DNA of 24,813 nucleotides from Arcicella sp040387735 (GTDB taxonomy: Bacteria > Bacteroidota > Bacteroidia > Cytophagales > Spirosomataceae). The position numbers were made by a program, and so were the translations under genes. Where the stretch lies: NCBI GenBank assembly GCA_040387735.1, contig JAZKDE010000161.1, positions 1 through 24,813 on the forward strand, written 5' to 3'. This document shows positions 13,349 through 22,915 of this stretch, piece after piece. Position 1 is the first letter of the stretch. Each line of letters begins with the position of its first letter. Below the pieces are notes generated by a model that searched no databases, had not been told where the DNA came from, and worked only from the letters and a program-made list of their open reading frames with translations.

Positions 13349-15826
13349 CTACTTCTTGCCGTTCTCCTCTGGAAAAACAAAATGAATCGGTTTGGATACT
13401 TTTTCTTTTAATAAAGCAATTTCTAAAACTTCGTCCACGTAATCTACGTAGTGAAATTTAACGTCGGCAATGTACGACGGCGTAATTTCTTCGATGTCTT
13501 TGCGGTTTTTGTAGCAAAGGATAACTTCTTTAATACCTGCACGTTTGGCGGCTAAAATCTTTTCTTTAATTCCACCAACGGGTAATACTTTTCCTCTGAG
13601 CGTTACCTCGCCCGTCATGGCTAAGTGTGGTCTTACTTTGCGTTGCGTTAAGGCTGATGCGATGGAAGTCGTCATCGTGATACCTGCTGATGGCCCATCT
13701 TTTGGTACAGCTCCTGCGGGTACGTGTATGTGAAGGTTATAATTATCAAAAATTCGGTAGTCAATATCGTAGTCTTCCGCATGAGCCCGTAAGTACGAAA
13801 GTGCCGCCATTGCTGATTCCTTCATTACGTCGCCCAATTGTCCAGAAAGCGTTACGCCACCTTTTCCTCGGTTGACAATTGATTCGATGAAAAGAATATC
13901 GCCTCCAACGGGTGTCCACGCCAAGCCTGTTACTACGCCAGCGGTGTCGTTGGTTTCGTACAAATCTTTATCATAGATTTCTTGACCCAATAATTTTACT
14001 ACTTCTTCGGGCTTGATGGTTTTTGGATATTCCTCTTCCATCGCAATTGATTTTGTAATCTTGCGAATCAATTTTCCAACTTGTTGCTCCAATTTTCTTA
14101 CGCCTGATTCACGAGTGTAGCCTTCAACCAATTTTTGCAAAGCGGCATCTGTAATGGTTAGCGTTTTATTGTCTAAACCATGTTCGCTTTTCTGTTTCGG
14201 AACAAGGTGTTTTTTGGCAATTTGTACTTTTTCCTCCATTGTATAACCACTGATGTCAATGATTTCCATACGGTCACGGAGGGCAGGATGAATGGTGTCC
14301 AATGAATTGGCGGTGGCGATAAACAATATTTTAGAAAGGTCGTATTCAACCTCTAAATAATTATCCATAAACGCACTATTTTGCTCAGGGTCAAGGACTT
14401 CCAAAAGTGCTGATGATGGGTCACCACGGTGGTCGGCTCCAACTTTATCTATTTCATCCAAGATAAAAACTGGATTTGCCGAACCTGCCTTTTTGATGTT
14501 CTGGATTAATTTCCCTGGCATTGCACCGATGTACGTTTTGCGGTGTCCTCTGATTTCAGATTCATCGTGTAAACCACCCAATGCCATTCTCACGTATTTT
14601 CTACCTAAGGCTTTGGCAATGGATTTTCCGAGGGAAGTTTTTCCTACGCCTGGAGGGCCATAAAGACACAAAATTGGGGCTTTCATGTTACCCTTCATTT
14701 TCAAAACAGCCAAGTATTCGATGATTCTTTCTTTGACTTTTTCTAAACCAGAATGGTCATTATCCAGAATTCTTTGAGCTTTTTTCAGGTCAAAATTATC
14801 TTTGGTAACTTCATTCCAAGGCAAATCGGTTAATAATTCAACGTAATTCATCAACATTGGATATTCTGCCGACATTGAGTTGGTTCGTTGTAATTTATTA
14901 AGTTCTTTCTGAAAATGGTCGTTTACTTCTTTACTCCATTTTTTATTTGCTCCTTTCGCCCGAACTTTATCAAGTTCTGCTTCTGGATTATCAACGCCCA
15001 ATTCTTCTTGCAAAACTTTTATTTGCTGACGAAGGTAATAATCACGTTGTTGTTGGTCAATATCACTGCTTGCTTTGCTTTGAATTTCACGTTTAATTTC
15101 TAATAAATCAATGTCATTCATCATTAATTCCAACAAACGACGAGCTTGATCGAGGCTATTGGGAATTTCTAATAACTGCTGTTTTTCGGCAACTTCGGCA
15201 TTGACGTTGGCAGAAAGAAAGTGAATTAGAAAATTAGGTGATTCGATATTATCAAGGGCAATTTGGGCTTCACGTGGAATCTCTGGATTCAAAAACAAAA
15301 TTCGAGAAGCCATTTCACGTAAAGATTGAATCAAGGCTTTGTTCTCCTTGTTCAATTTTGCGGGAAGATTATCGTCGATATAAGAAACCTTCGCAATTAA
15401 ATTAGGGTCTGTTTTAGTATATTCCTGTACTTCAAAACGTTTGCGTCCCTGCACGATAATTGTGGTGTTTCCCCCTGGTAAAACAATCATTTTCAAGATA
15501 TGAGCTACCGTTCCAACTTTGTATAAATCATCGCCCGTTGGTTCTTCTTTATTGGGATTCGCCTGTGCAATTACGCCCAAAGTACGATTTCCTTTATACG
15601 CCTTTTTGACCAAACGCACCGATTTTTGTCTTCCAACGGTTACAGGAATTACCATGCCCGGGAACAAGGCAATGTTACGAACAGGCAGAATTGGCAATTC
15701 ATCAGAAAGTACCCCTAATTTATCATCATCAATTTCTTCTCCTCCGAGCGGGATAAGCTCAATGTTATCAAAATCAGTAATTTCAGCGAGTCTAAGGTTA
15801 TTTAAAAAGTTTTTATCGTAACTCAT
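13349..15826 (-). CDS. lon: ATP-dependent protease Lon
   Basis: This 825-residue cytoplasmic serine protease degrades misfolded and regulatory proteins. The N-terminal substrate-binding domain (about 45-245) is followed by a coiled-coil region, an AAA+ module with Walker A GPPGVGKT (390-397) and Walker B VFILDEID (453-460), and the protease domain. The catalytic pair is S713 (KDGPSAG) and K756 (GGIKEK); their spacing of 43 equals that in E. coli Lon. Length is typical for LonA. The start ATG at 15826 is followed by a short acidic extension before the LPxR segment of the substrate domain. A strong terminator follows. No classic CIRCE or sigma-32 site is visible upstream, but repeated TGCCA/TGACA motifs occur at 15967-16064. 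Confidence 0.98.
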   Translation of the reverse strand: MSYDKNFLNNLRLAEITDFDNIELIPLGGEEIDDDKLGVLSDELPILPVRNIALFPGMVIPVTVGRQKSVRLVKKAYKGNRTLGVIAQANPNKEEPTGDDLYKVGTVAHILKMIVLPGGNTTIIVQGRKRFEVQEYTKTDPNLIAKVSYIDDNLPAKLNKENKALIQSLREMASRILFLNPEIPREAQIALDNIESPNFLIHFLSANVNAEVAEKQQLLEIPNSLDQARRLLELMMNDIDLLEIKREIQSKASSDIDQQQRDYYLRQQIKVLQEELGVDNPEAELDKVRAKGANKKWSKEVNDHFQKELNKLQRTNSMSAEYPMLMNYVELLTDLPWNEVTKDNFDLKKAQRILDNDHSGLEKVKERIIEYLAVLKMKGNMKAPILCLYGPPGVGKTSLGKSIAKALGRKYVRMALGGLHDESEIRGHRKTYIGAMPGKLIQNIKKAGSANPVFILDEIDKVGADHRGDPSSALLEVLDPEQNSAFMDNYLEVEYDLSKILFIATANSLDTIHPALRDRMEIIDISGYTMEEKVQIAKKHLVPKQKSEHGLDNKTLTITDAALQKLVEGYTRESGVRKLEQQVGKLIRKITKSIAMEEEYPKTIKPEEVVKLLGQEIYDKDLYETNDTAGVVTGLAWTPVGGDILFIESIVNRGKGGVTLSGQLGDVMKESAMAALSYLRAHAEDYDIDYRIFDNYNLHIHVPAGAVPKDGPSAGITMTTSIASALTQRKVRPHLAMTGEVTLRGKVLPVGGIKEKILAAKRAGIKEVILCYKNRKDIEEITPSYIADVKFHYVDYVDEVLEIALLKEKVSKPIHFVFPEENGKK

Positions 15827-16171
15827 ATTGTTTTGAAAGTAAATAAAAATGATTGGTGAATAGCGTTTCGAGGTTTGGCTACTTGACTTATTATTAGTGG
15901 TTTGCGTGTTATGGCATTTTATAAAAAAGCTTTATTTATTATTCTCAATATTTAAACTGGAATTTCTGCCACTATGACATAACATATAAAATTAATGTTA
16001 AAATTCCCAAGTTCAAAAGTGATTTATTAAATGGTCAAACCCTGTGCCATTTGACAAATTGACAGGGCGTGAGTAGTGTATTAAGTATCAAGAACTAAGT
16101 AGTAAGAAAATAAGATTACTGCATTTCTTGGCTCAATATACTTGCGACTTAATACCTAACACTTGGTACAT
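15827..16171. other. Intergenic region upstream of lon
   Basis: The stretch of 345 bases holds no gene I can support. It contains TGCCA-CTA-TGACA (15967-15979), a similar TGCCA-TT-TGACA (16045-16056) followed by a further TTGACA (16059-16064), an outer inverted pair CCCTGT/ACAGGG (16040-16045 and 16062-16067), and an imperfect 7-nt-periodic inverted repeat at 16078-16169. No exact lon promoter box was found. Confidence 0.45.
16078..16169. repeat. Imperfect long inverted repeat built of 7-nt units
   Basis: Arm 16078-16106 reads as degenerate heptamers of the type (n)TAAGTA (TTAAGTA, TCAAGAA, CTAAGTA, GTAAGAA). Arm 16141-16169, reverse-complemented, has the same 7-nt rhythm and agrees with the first at 21 of 29 positions, most mismatches being transitions. 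It ends 3 nt before the stop of the SNF2-family gene and may act as its terminator or be a degenerate dispersed repeat. Confidence 0.5.
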
Positions 16172-19100
16172 TTAAGAAAACAAATCAATAATATCGTTTT
16201 GGGTCAATTTTTTCAAGAAACCATCTTCGGTACTAATAATGTCCTTGGCAATGTCTCGCTTTTTGTCTTGAAGCAACAATATTTTCTCCTCAATGGTATC
16301 TTTACAAATCATTCGGTACGCAAAAACGTTTTTCTTTTGTCCAATTCTGTGTGTTCGGTCAATGGCTTGCTGTTCAACCGCTGGGTTCCACCACGGGTCA
16401 ACCAAGTAAACGTAATCGGCTTCGGTAAGGTTGATTCCTACGCCACCTGCTTTCAAACTCATCAAGAAAACACGACATTCATCATCTTCTTGAAAGTGAT
16501 TTACACGGTCGGCACGGTCAGTGGTTTTACCATCCAAATATTCGTATTTGATCTTATGTTTCTCCAAATGCCCCTTTATTAAATCTAACATTTTTAAGAA
16601 CTGGCTGAAAATCAAGATTTTATGATTTCCTGCGTTCTCTTCAATCTCACGAATAATTTCTTGTAATTTTGCCGAGTTTTGGTCATATTCTATCTCTCCA
16701 TTTAACAAAGCAGGGCTATCGCAAATCTGACGGAGTTTTAAAAGTGCTTCCAAAATCAAGAACGAAGACTTTTCTTTGCCATCGGTAGCCATTTTATCCA
16801 CCAATTTCTGACGATATAGTTCTCGGAAAGTATCATAAACTTTACGCTGTTTTGTATCCATTTCACAGTAAATGATGCTTTCTGTTTTGTCAGGAAGGTC
16901 TTTGGCAACTTCTTCTTTGGTACGTTTCAACATGAAAGGATACACAATTTTTCGTAGTTGTGCCGCCTTATCTTTGTCTTGAAGCTTATCAATTGGCGTT
17001 GCAAATTCAGTTTTGAAAAACTCACCGCTTCCCAATAACCCTGGATTAATAAACTCCATCTGTGAATACAAGTCGAATGTATTGTTTTCAACGGGTGTTC
17101 CTGTCATTACCAATCGGTTGCGAGAATTTAATAACCTTACCGCTTTTGAAATCAAAGAATCAGGGTTTTTAATTGCTTGCGATTCGTCAAGAACAATATA
17201 GTTAAAATGAAATTCACGGAAAAGTTCAATATCTGAACGAACCATTCCGTAAGTTGTCAAGATAATATCGTAGTCTTTCCAGTGGTCATTTATCTTTTGT
17301 CGACTACCCCCACGGTGAACGTATAATTTCAAATCTGGACAAAATTTCGCTGCTTCAGCTTGCCAGTTAAAGATAAGCGTTGTAGGTAAAACCACTAAGT
17401 TTACCGCAGTTTTATCACGGTTTTGTTGCTCTTGAAGGAAGGTTAACATTTGTAACGTTTTTCCAAGACCCATGTCATCGGCAAGAATACCTCCCCACGA
17501 AAATTCGTCCAAGAAGTTTAACCATTTAAACCCTTCAACTTGATAATCCCGTAATTTAGCTTGAATATTTGTAGGTAATGGAATTTCTGACATCTCCTTG
17601 AAATTCAGCAATTTACTTTTCTTTTCAAATAATTCTTGCTCAATTTCAAAGCTATCAATATCCTTACTCAATTCATCAATTAATGAAAAGTGCAGTTTTG
17701 AAATTTGTAATTGTTCTCCTTGTACTCTACCGAATTTTAAAATATTTTCATACTTTTTTAACCATTCTTCGGGTAACATTCCGAGCGTTCCATCTTTCAA
17801 TTCGACGTAATTTTGTTTCTTTAAAACGGCTTTCTGAATTTCTTTTATTCCAACAGTTTGTTCTCCAAATTTTACTTCAATGTGCATCTCGAACCAATCA
17901 ATTCCAGAACCCGCTTTAATATTGAAAGCAGCTTTATTGGGATTGTATTTGAATTTTTTCAATTCTTTAAATCCCATAATAGTTATATTCTGCTCTTTCA
18001 TCGATTCAAAGAATTTAAAGAGCCAACCATCCTTTAGAACGTCATTGAATGGTAAGAAAAAGAAAGGGTATTGCTCCTGACTGTTAAATTCTAAATTCTG
18101 GTCACGAATAATATCATAGTGATATTTTTCAGCATCAGGATTTCTTTCTTGAATAGTGATTTTATCTGCGTCGTAGGTTATTTTATTGGTTTTATAATCG
18201 TGGGCAAATTCTATAACTTCCGCATTTTCTATCAACTCTTCGCTGTTGGCAGTGTACTCATAAACGGGAATTAACATTAAATTTGCTTCGTCTTCTTTTA
18301 AATAAACTTTGGCTTCTTTGAAATTAAGGCTTTGGTTTTCAATATCTTGTGATACTTGAAGGTCGATGGTGAATTTCTCGGCAAGCGGTAAAATAAAGTC
18401 TTGGAAGAATCCTGAAAAGTTAGATTTACGAACCTTAATAAGTCCATTTTTTGGTAAATAACTCAATAAATTGGCAACTTCTGGATTGGCTAATTTGTAA
18501 ATTGTTTTCCCAAAAGTCCGTGTCCAATAGCTTCCTGGATTATTGAGAGACGATAATTTTACTTTTTTACCGTGAAGTTTGGTAAAACCTTCCAAAATCA
18601 CAAAGTCTTCATCTTCACGAAGGGTAAAAAATGGTAAAATCTGTTCCGTAGAAATTTGTGCCTCTTCAATATCGGCCTGATTGGCAACGTAGGATGTTAC
18701 GCTGGTATAAACTTGTTTTTCCGAGAGTAAATTGAAGAGTTTATTGAGCTTTTTGTTAATATATTCTTCAATAATTGGGGCGTCATTGGCAGAAATTTCG
18801 TCTCTATTTAGATAATCATAAAAGAAAGGTAAACGTAAATCTCTCTTCTTTCCGAAATTCTTTAATCCATCATCTTTGATGCTATTAGCTAAGTTAATTA
18901 TCTGATTATCAGAATCTTCCATTTTTGGAAGGCTTTCTACTTCACTATCTTTTAACGAACGGATATAAGTCATTTTTCCGTTTGAACCAGCCTTATAAGA
19001 ATAAGTATCTACCGCTACGTCATTGATAAATTCTTCTCCTTTGCATCTGATAACGTATAAAATCTGACGTTGTTCTTTTTGCCCTTCACTAACGCCGATA

Positions 19101-19984
19101 CTAAAAGTATTTTCGGGCTTTCGGAAAATGCTATTATTGACAGCTCGCCAATTTTGGAACTGACTGATTTTTTGAATGCTGGAATCGAGTTTAATTAATT
19201 GAACATCTCCGTTAGATTGAAGTTTGAAGTCAAATTTTCCTTTCAAGTCATCCTCTAAAGTAAAACCAAATTCTGCGAGAAGTTTATTTTTTTCAGAAGT
19301 ATAATCACGCATTCGGTCAAAGGGGTTATTCGCCCCAAAAGCATCACGAATAGTAATAAGTGCTGCTAATTTATGAATACAAGCCTGATTTTCAAGGTCT
19401 TGTGAGCATGAGCAATGCGTAGATAATTCACTATTAAATCTTAATTGCGTAAATTTTACATTAAAAATCTCACTTTTATAACTTACTTCTACAACTGCTT
19501 CGCCACTCAAAGCAGAGATAATTTGGACTTTTTTGACATTGGTTCGGTTCTTCCAATCATCTAAAGAAACTAAGTTTTTTAGCGTCCAATCATCAAAAGA
19601 ACTGATTCTGATGATGTGCAGAGCGGTCGGATACGTCTTTTTCTTGGGAGTATTTAAGCTAATACTGGCAAGACTAAATTTTGAAACTTCAATCTCAAGT
19701 TGCAATAATGCCGCAACCCGGTGTTTGCAAATTCCACCCCAATTATAGTCGCAACTGCAATTTGAGGATAAAATAGGTGTGTTCCAGTTTTTAATATTTA
19801 CCGTGTAGCTTTTTGAACCTGTCTCACTTTTTACTTTAAAAGCTCCTTCTCCTTTATCAGTATTTGATATTTTTTCAACACTTACGCTTCCTTTGGCGAA
19901 TATAGTTTTGCCCTTAGAAACACTTTGTGGTAGAGCGTTTGATTTAAGGTACTTCTTTAATTTTTCAATAATTACTAATGACAT
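16172..19984 (-). CDS. SWIM zinc-finger SNF2-family helicase
   Basis: I choose the ATG at 19984 (1270 residues). The longer frame opens with TTG at 20023, whose bases overlap an exact TAnnTTTG promoter box. Two SWIM-type CxC...CxH zinc motifs occur near the N-terminus: CSCDYNWGGICKH (about 76-88) and CSCSQDLENQACIH (about 191-204). A long middle region follows, then the helicase core: ILADDMGLGKTLQML (motif I), LDESQA (motif II, DESQ rather than DEAH), VMTGTPVENN (III), FSQFLKMLD (IV), LMSLKAGGVGINLTEAD (V) and DRTHRIGQ (VI). Such ATPases translocate on double-stranded DNA and remodel DNA-protein complexes; the exact role of bacterial SWIM-SNF2 proteins is unclear. Single-gene unit, divergent from comEC. 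Confidence 0.95.
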   Translation of the reverse strand: MSLVIIEKLKKYLKSNALPQSVSKGKTIFAKGSVSVEKISNTDKGEGAFKVKSETGSKSYTVNIKNWNTPILSSNCSCDYNWGGICKHRVAALLQLEIEVSKFSLASISLNTPKKKTYPTALHIIRISSFDDWTLKNLVSLDDWKNRTNVKKVQIISALSGEAVVEVSYKSEIFNVKFTQLRFNSELSTHCSCSQDLENQACIHKLAALITIRDAFGANNPFDRMRDYTSEKNKLLAEFGFTLEDDLKGKFDFKLQSNGDVQLIKLDSSIQKISQFQNWRAVNNSIFRKPENTFSIGVSEGQKEQRQILYVIRCKGEEFINDVAVDTYSYKAGSNGKMTYIRSLKDSEVESLPKMEDSDNQIINLANSIKDDGLKNFGKKRDLRLPFFYDYLNRDEISANDAPIIEEYINKKLNKLFNLLSEKQVYTSVTSYVANQADIEEAQISTEQILPFFTLREDEDFVILEGFTKLHGKKVKLSSLNNPGSYWTRTFGKTIYKLANPEVANLLSYLPKNGLIKVRKSNFSGFFQDFILPLAEKFTIDLQVSQDIENQSLNFKEAKVYLKEDEANLMLIPVYEYTANSEELIENAEVIEFAHDYKTNKITYDADKITIQERNPDAEKYHYDIIRDQNLEFNSQEQYPFFFLPFNDVLKDGWLFKFFESMKEQNITIMGFKELKKFKYNPNKAAFNIKAGSGIDWFEMHIEVKFGEQTVGIKEIQKAVLKKQNYVELKDGTLGMLPEEWLKKYENILKFGRVQGEQLQISKLHFSLIDELSKDIDSFEIEQELFEKKSKLLNFKEMSEIPLPTNIQAKLRDYQVEGFKWLNFLDEFSWGGILADDMGLGKTLQMLTFLQEQQNRDKTAVNLVVLPTTLIFNWQAEAAKFCPDLKLYVHRGGSRQKINDHWKDYDIILTTYGMVRSDIELFREFHFNYIVLDESQAIKNPDSLISKAVRLLNSRNRLVMTGTPVENNTFDLYSQMEFINPGLLGSGEFFKTEFATPIDKLQDKDKAAQLRKIVYPFMLKRTKEEVAKDLPDKTESIIYCEMDTKQRKVYDTFRELYRQKLVDKMATDGKEKSSFLILEALLKLRQICDSPALLNGEIEYDQNSAKLQEIIREIEENAGNHKILIFSQFLKMLDLIKGHLEKHKIKYEYLDGKTTDRADRVNHFQEDDECRVFLMSLKAGGVGINLTEADYVYLVDPWWNPAVEQQAIDRTHRIGQKKNVFAYRMICKDTIEEKILLLQDKKRDIAKDIISTEDGFLKKLTQNDIIDLFS

Positions 19985-20020
19985 ATCTCTGTGTGCTGAA
20001 TTTAAAAAATCGCTAATCCG

Positions 20021-20028
20021 CAAAGGTA
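20021..20028 (-). promoter_or_regulatory. Promoter -7 box of the SNF2-family gene
   Basis: On the minus strand the bases read TACCTTTG, an exact TAnnTTTG box. Transcription would start near 20014, leaving about 30 nt before the ATG at 19984. A clear upstream TTTG is not present; only a T-run lies 15-16 nt further up. The box rules against the TTG at 20023 as start. Confidence 0.55.
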
Positions 20029-20191
20029 CGGATTTTAGAGGGTAAAAAGTAGGAGAAGAAGAAAAAGGTAAATATTAATAAAAGTATTATATACTCTGTA
20101 ACGTTAATTAGGTTTTTATTTATTCTCTGGAAACATGATTTTAAAGATTATTTTACTAATTTGGATTAATAAAACTACAACTTAGATAAAA

Positions 20192-22348
20192 ATGAATCAA
20201 TTTTCTCCGTTCCCCTTTGTTCGCTACACTATTTTTCTAATTTTTGGAATTTTGCTGTACAATTTCTTCCCCAACACAAATTTATATTTATTTATAGCCA
20301 TTTTAGTTGGACTAATTTTTAGCTTTCTCTTGCAATTTAGCTTTCGACAACGGTTTAAAAATCAAATACTTATCGGAATTACTGGAGGATTATTTTTAAT
20401 CGTTACTGGTTATACGTTGTCATTTTTACGTACCGAAAATAATTATCCACAACATTATGCACATAATGTTGGCGAGTTTGAATATTTCGAGGTAATTGTG
20501 GATAACTTGGTTGAAGAAAAAGAAAATTCATGGAAAACGATTGCTAAGGTTCGGTCGGTGGTAGTGAATAATCAAATTTTGCCAGTTTCTGGAAAAATAC
20601 TACTGTATTTTGATAATGAGACTGTGGAAAAACCCCATTACGGAGATGTATTTTTCGTAAAAGGAAATCCACAAGAAATAGCTTCTCCAAAAAATCCAGA
20701 AGAATTTAATTATCAGCAATATATGCGTCGGCAAAATATTAGTTATCAACAATATTTGCGAGGAGAAAATCTTGAAAAAATAGAAAATAAACCGTCTGAC
20801 ATTTTGATAAATTCTTCTTTACGAATAAATTCTTATGCAGATTCAATTCTCACGACGTTTGTAGAAGGTAAAAATCAGTATGGAGTTGCCAATGCTATGA
20901 TTTTGGGACAACGAGATGATTTATCAAATGATTTGATGCAAGCTTATTCTGCCGCTGGAGCAATTCATGTACTTTCGGTTTCGGGTTTGCATGTGGGAGT
21001 AATTTATGCGGTTTTGTTGCTAATTTTTGGTTTTTTGACTAAAAAAGGAAAATGGGGTAAAATTATATTGTTTTGGTTAATCTTTTTGATTCTGTGGTTT
21101 TACGCTTTTGTTACGGGATTGTCTTCGCCAGTTTTGCGTTCTACTATTATGTTTTCTATTTTTCTGTTTGCTACCATTTTTCAAAAAAATAAAGACGGCT
21201 ATAATACCACCGCTTTTTCGGCTTTTTGTCTTTTATTATTTAATCCCAATTTTCTGTTTAACGTTGGTTTTCAATTATCTTATTTGGCGGTTTTTGGAAT
21301 GATATTCTTTCAGCCATTACTTAATCCACTTATTGTAATTGATAAAAAGAAAAACTGGATTTATTGGCTTGGAGACAGAATTTGGAAAGTTACTACCGTT
21401 GCAATAGCTGCTCAAATTGCGACGCTCCCAGTTACTATTTATTATTTTCATCAGTTTCCGAACTATTTTATTTTTGCCAATCCTATTGTGATTTTACTAT
21501 CATCCGTTGTGTTAATGTACGGTTTAGGATTTGTTATTTTAGCTGAAATATTACTAATATTTGACTTAACGACAATAACGAATTTTTTTGGTCAAGGTTT
21601 GAAATATACAATTTTATGGTTAAATAAAACTGTCCTTTGGTTTGAGCAATTACCATTTTCAATTACTAAATTCTTATGGATTTCAACTTACGAAATGTGG
21701 TTGTTTTACGGCCTTATTTTTGGCTTAATTGCTCTATGGGAAACCCGTAAATATTTCTGGGTGTGGATAAACTGTGGAATTGTGGGTAACTTGATTTTTT
21801 TAAATATTCTTGGAAATTTACAAACAAAAAAACAGGATTTATTCACAATTTTATCCACACCTAAGCATACAGCTGTAACACTCATTGAAGGTGAAAAGGC
21901 GTTATTAATCGCCGATAAAGGCTTTTTAAATAGCAGAAAGGATGTTGGTTTTCGGGTAAATAACTATTGGTCAAGCTGTGGTGTTAGGGATACTTTGAAA
22001 ATTGATTTATTAGAAAAATTTTATTCTGACAATAATATGGTCAAGGTTCAATGTCAAGATTCTATTGCTGTAATTTTATGGAAGGATAAAACATTCTTGT
22101 GGATTGGAAAAAACTTGAAATATAAGAATTTTGAAGCTAAAAATGTATCAGTTGACTATTTAATATTGGCAAATAAATCAGTAAAAGACCTTAATCAAAT
22201 TATTGGTAAAGTACAATTCGAAAACCTAATTATTGACGGTTCTTATACTCATTGGTATGCCAATAAATTATCTACTCAAGCTGAAGAAATGGGTTTGAAG
22301 TATTTTGATTTGAGTAGGGCTGGAGCGTTACAAATAGAGAATAGATAA
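20192..22348 (+). CDS. comEC: ComEC/Rec2-family DNA uptake channel
   Basis: This 718-residue inner-membrane protein is predicted to pass single-stranded DNA into the cytoplasm during natural transformation. N-terminal membrane segments (about 8-75) precede an extracytoplasmic OB-fold-like DUF4131 region (about 95-190). The Competence domain follows, with HVLSVSGLHVGVIYAVLL (about 260-277) as its hallmark and several membrane helices to about 545. The last 170 residues occupy the place of the beta-lactamase-like nuclease domain but show no HxHxDH metal site, so this part is degenerate or serves another role; such short forms are usual in Bacteroidota as far as I recall. Total length is below the 750-800 of Bacillus ComEC. 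It is monocistronic and divergent from the SNF2-family gene. Confidence 0.92.
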   Translation: MNQFSPFPFVRYTIFLIFGILLYNFFPNTNLYLFIAILVGLIFSFLLQFSFRQRFKNQILIGITGGLFLIVTGYTLSFLRTENNYPQHYAHNVGEFEYFEVIVDNLVEEKENSWKTIAKVRSVVVNNQILPVSGKILLYFDNETVEKPHYGDVFFVKGNPQEIASPKNPEEFNYQQYMRRQNISYQQYLRGENLEKIENKPSDILINSSLRINSYADSILTTFVEGKNQYGVANAMILGQRDDLSNDLMQAYSAAGAIHVLSVSGLHVGVIYAVLLLIFGFLTKKGKWGKIILFWLIFLILWFYAFVTGLSSPVLRSTIMFSIFLFATIFQKNKDGYNTTAFSAFCLLLFNPNFLFNVGFQLSYLAVFGMIFFQPLLNPLIVIDKKKNWIYWLGDRIWKVTTVAIAAQIATLPVTIYYFHQFPNYFIFANPIVILLSSVVLMYGLGFVILAEILLIFDLTTITNFFGQGLKYTILWLNKTVLWFEQLPFSITKFLWISTYEMWLFYGLIFGLIALWETRKYFWVWINCGIVGNLIFLNILGNLQTKKQDLFTILSTPKHTAVTLIEGEKALLIADKGFLNSRKDVGFRVNNYWSSCGVRDTLKIDLLEKFYSDNNMVKVQCQDSIAVILWKDKTFLWIGKNLKYKNFEAKNVSVDYLILANKSVKDLNQIIGKVQFENLIIDGSYTHWYANKLSTQAEEMGLKYFDLSRAGALQIENR

Positions 22349-22402
22349 GGACGGATTAGAGAATCCAGAATTTTGATTAAATTTATTGAGTTAATTAATA
22401 TG

Positions 22403-22416
22403 GTCAGTCGTCTGAC
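22403..22416. repeat. Short inverted repeat upstream of the Dabb gene
   Basis: GTCAG-TCGT-CTGAC is a 14-nt inverted repeat ending 21 nt before the ATG at 22438. Its position fits an operator or a leader hairpin, but five paired bases could be chance. No exact promoter box was found in the 89-nt gap after comEC. Confidence 0.3.
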
Positions 22417-22437
22417 AAAGTTTAATAATCAGAAACT

Positions 22438-22866
22438 ATGCAAAATTCATCAAGAAGAGAATTCTTAGAAAAATCAACCGCTGCTTTAGTTGCAGGAACC
22501 GTTATGACAACACTCGCCAGTTCAGAAGTGGAAGCGAATACCAAAGACACTCCATTATCATTTGTTCACCACGTTTTCTTTTGGTTGAAAGACCCGAAAA
22601 ACAAGCAAGACCACGATAAATTATTGGCTGGATTGAGAGGTTTGGGCAAAATTAAGGAAATTAAAATGGCTCATATTGGCTCGCCATCAATTAATGATTT
22701 TGATAAACCCGTTACGGATGCTTCGTACTCGTTTTCGGTGTTGTTAATCTTCGCTAATAAAACAGATGAAGAGAAATATTTAGTGAATCCATTACATAAA
22801 AAATTTATTGATGACCATAAAAACCTATGGTCGAAGGTAGTAGTTTATGATTCTTCGTTGATTTAG
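22438..22866 (+). CDS. Tat-exported Dabb (stress-responsive alpha/beta-barrel) protein
   Basis: A 142-residue protein. SRREFLEKS near the start and the hydrophobic AALVAGTVMTTLASSEVEA (residues 15-33) form a twin-arginine signal peptide, cleaved near ANT. The mature part is a single Dabb domain: FVHHVFFWLK (41-50) is the conserved first strand with its HxVxF pattern, and YSFSVLLIFANKTDEEKYLVNPLHKKFID matches the later strands and the Y-x-x-P-x-H motif. Dabb proteins form dimeric ferredoxin-like barrels; members include plant stress proteins, polyketide cyclases and small sugar or aromatic enzymes, so activity cannot be deduced. Periplasmic location is predicted. Ends in a hairpin shared with the convergent ABC-F gene. 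Confidence 0.9.
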   Translation: MQNSSRREFLEKSTAALVAGTVMTTLASSEVEANTKDTPLSFVHHVFFWLKDPKNKQDHDKLLAGLRGLGKIKEIKMAHIGSPSINDFDKPVTDASYSFSVLLIFANKTDEEKYLVNPLHKKFIDDHKNLWSKVVVYDSSLI

Positions 22867-22873
22867 AAAAAAT

Positions 22874-22906
22874 GGCAAGCAGATGAAACTGTCTCATCTG
22901 CTTGCC
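22874..22906. terminator. Bidirectional terminator between Dabb and ABC-F genes
   Basis: GGCAAGCAGATGA (22874-22886) and TCATCTGCTTGCC (22894-22906) are exact complements with the 7-nt loop AACTGTC. Read on the minus strand it is followed by ATTTTTTC, a good T-run for ending the ABC-F transcript. On the plus strand the tail GTAAATTTTC is weaker. Confidence 0.88.
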
Positions 22907-22915
22907 GTAAATTTT

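Noticed and set aside
19985..20023. Longer TTG start of the SNF2-family gene
   Set aside because: The TTG overlaps an exact TAnnTTTG promoter box, so it would precede the transcript start.
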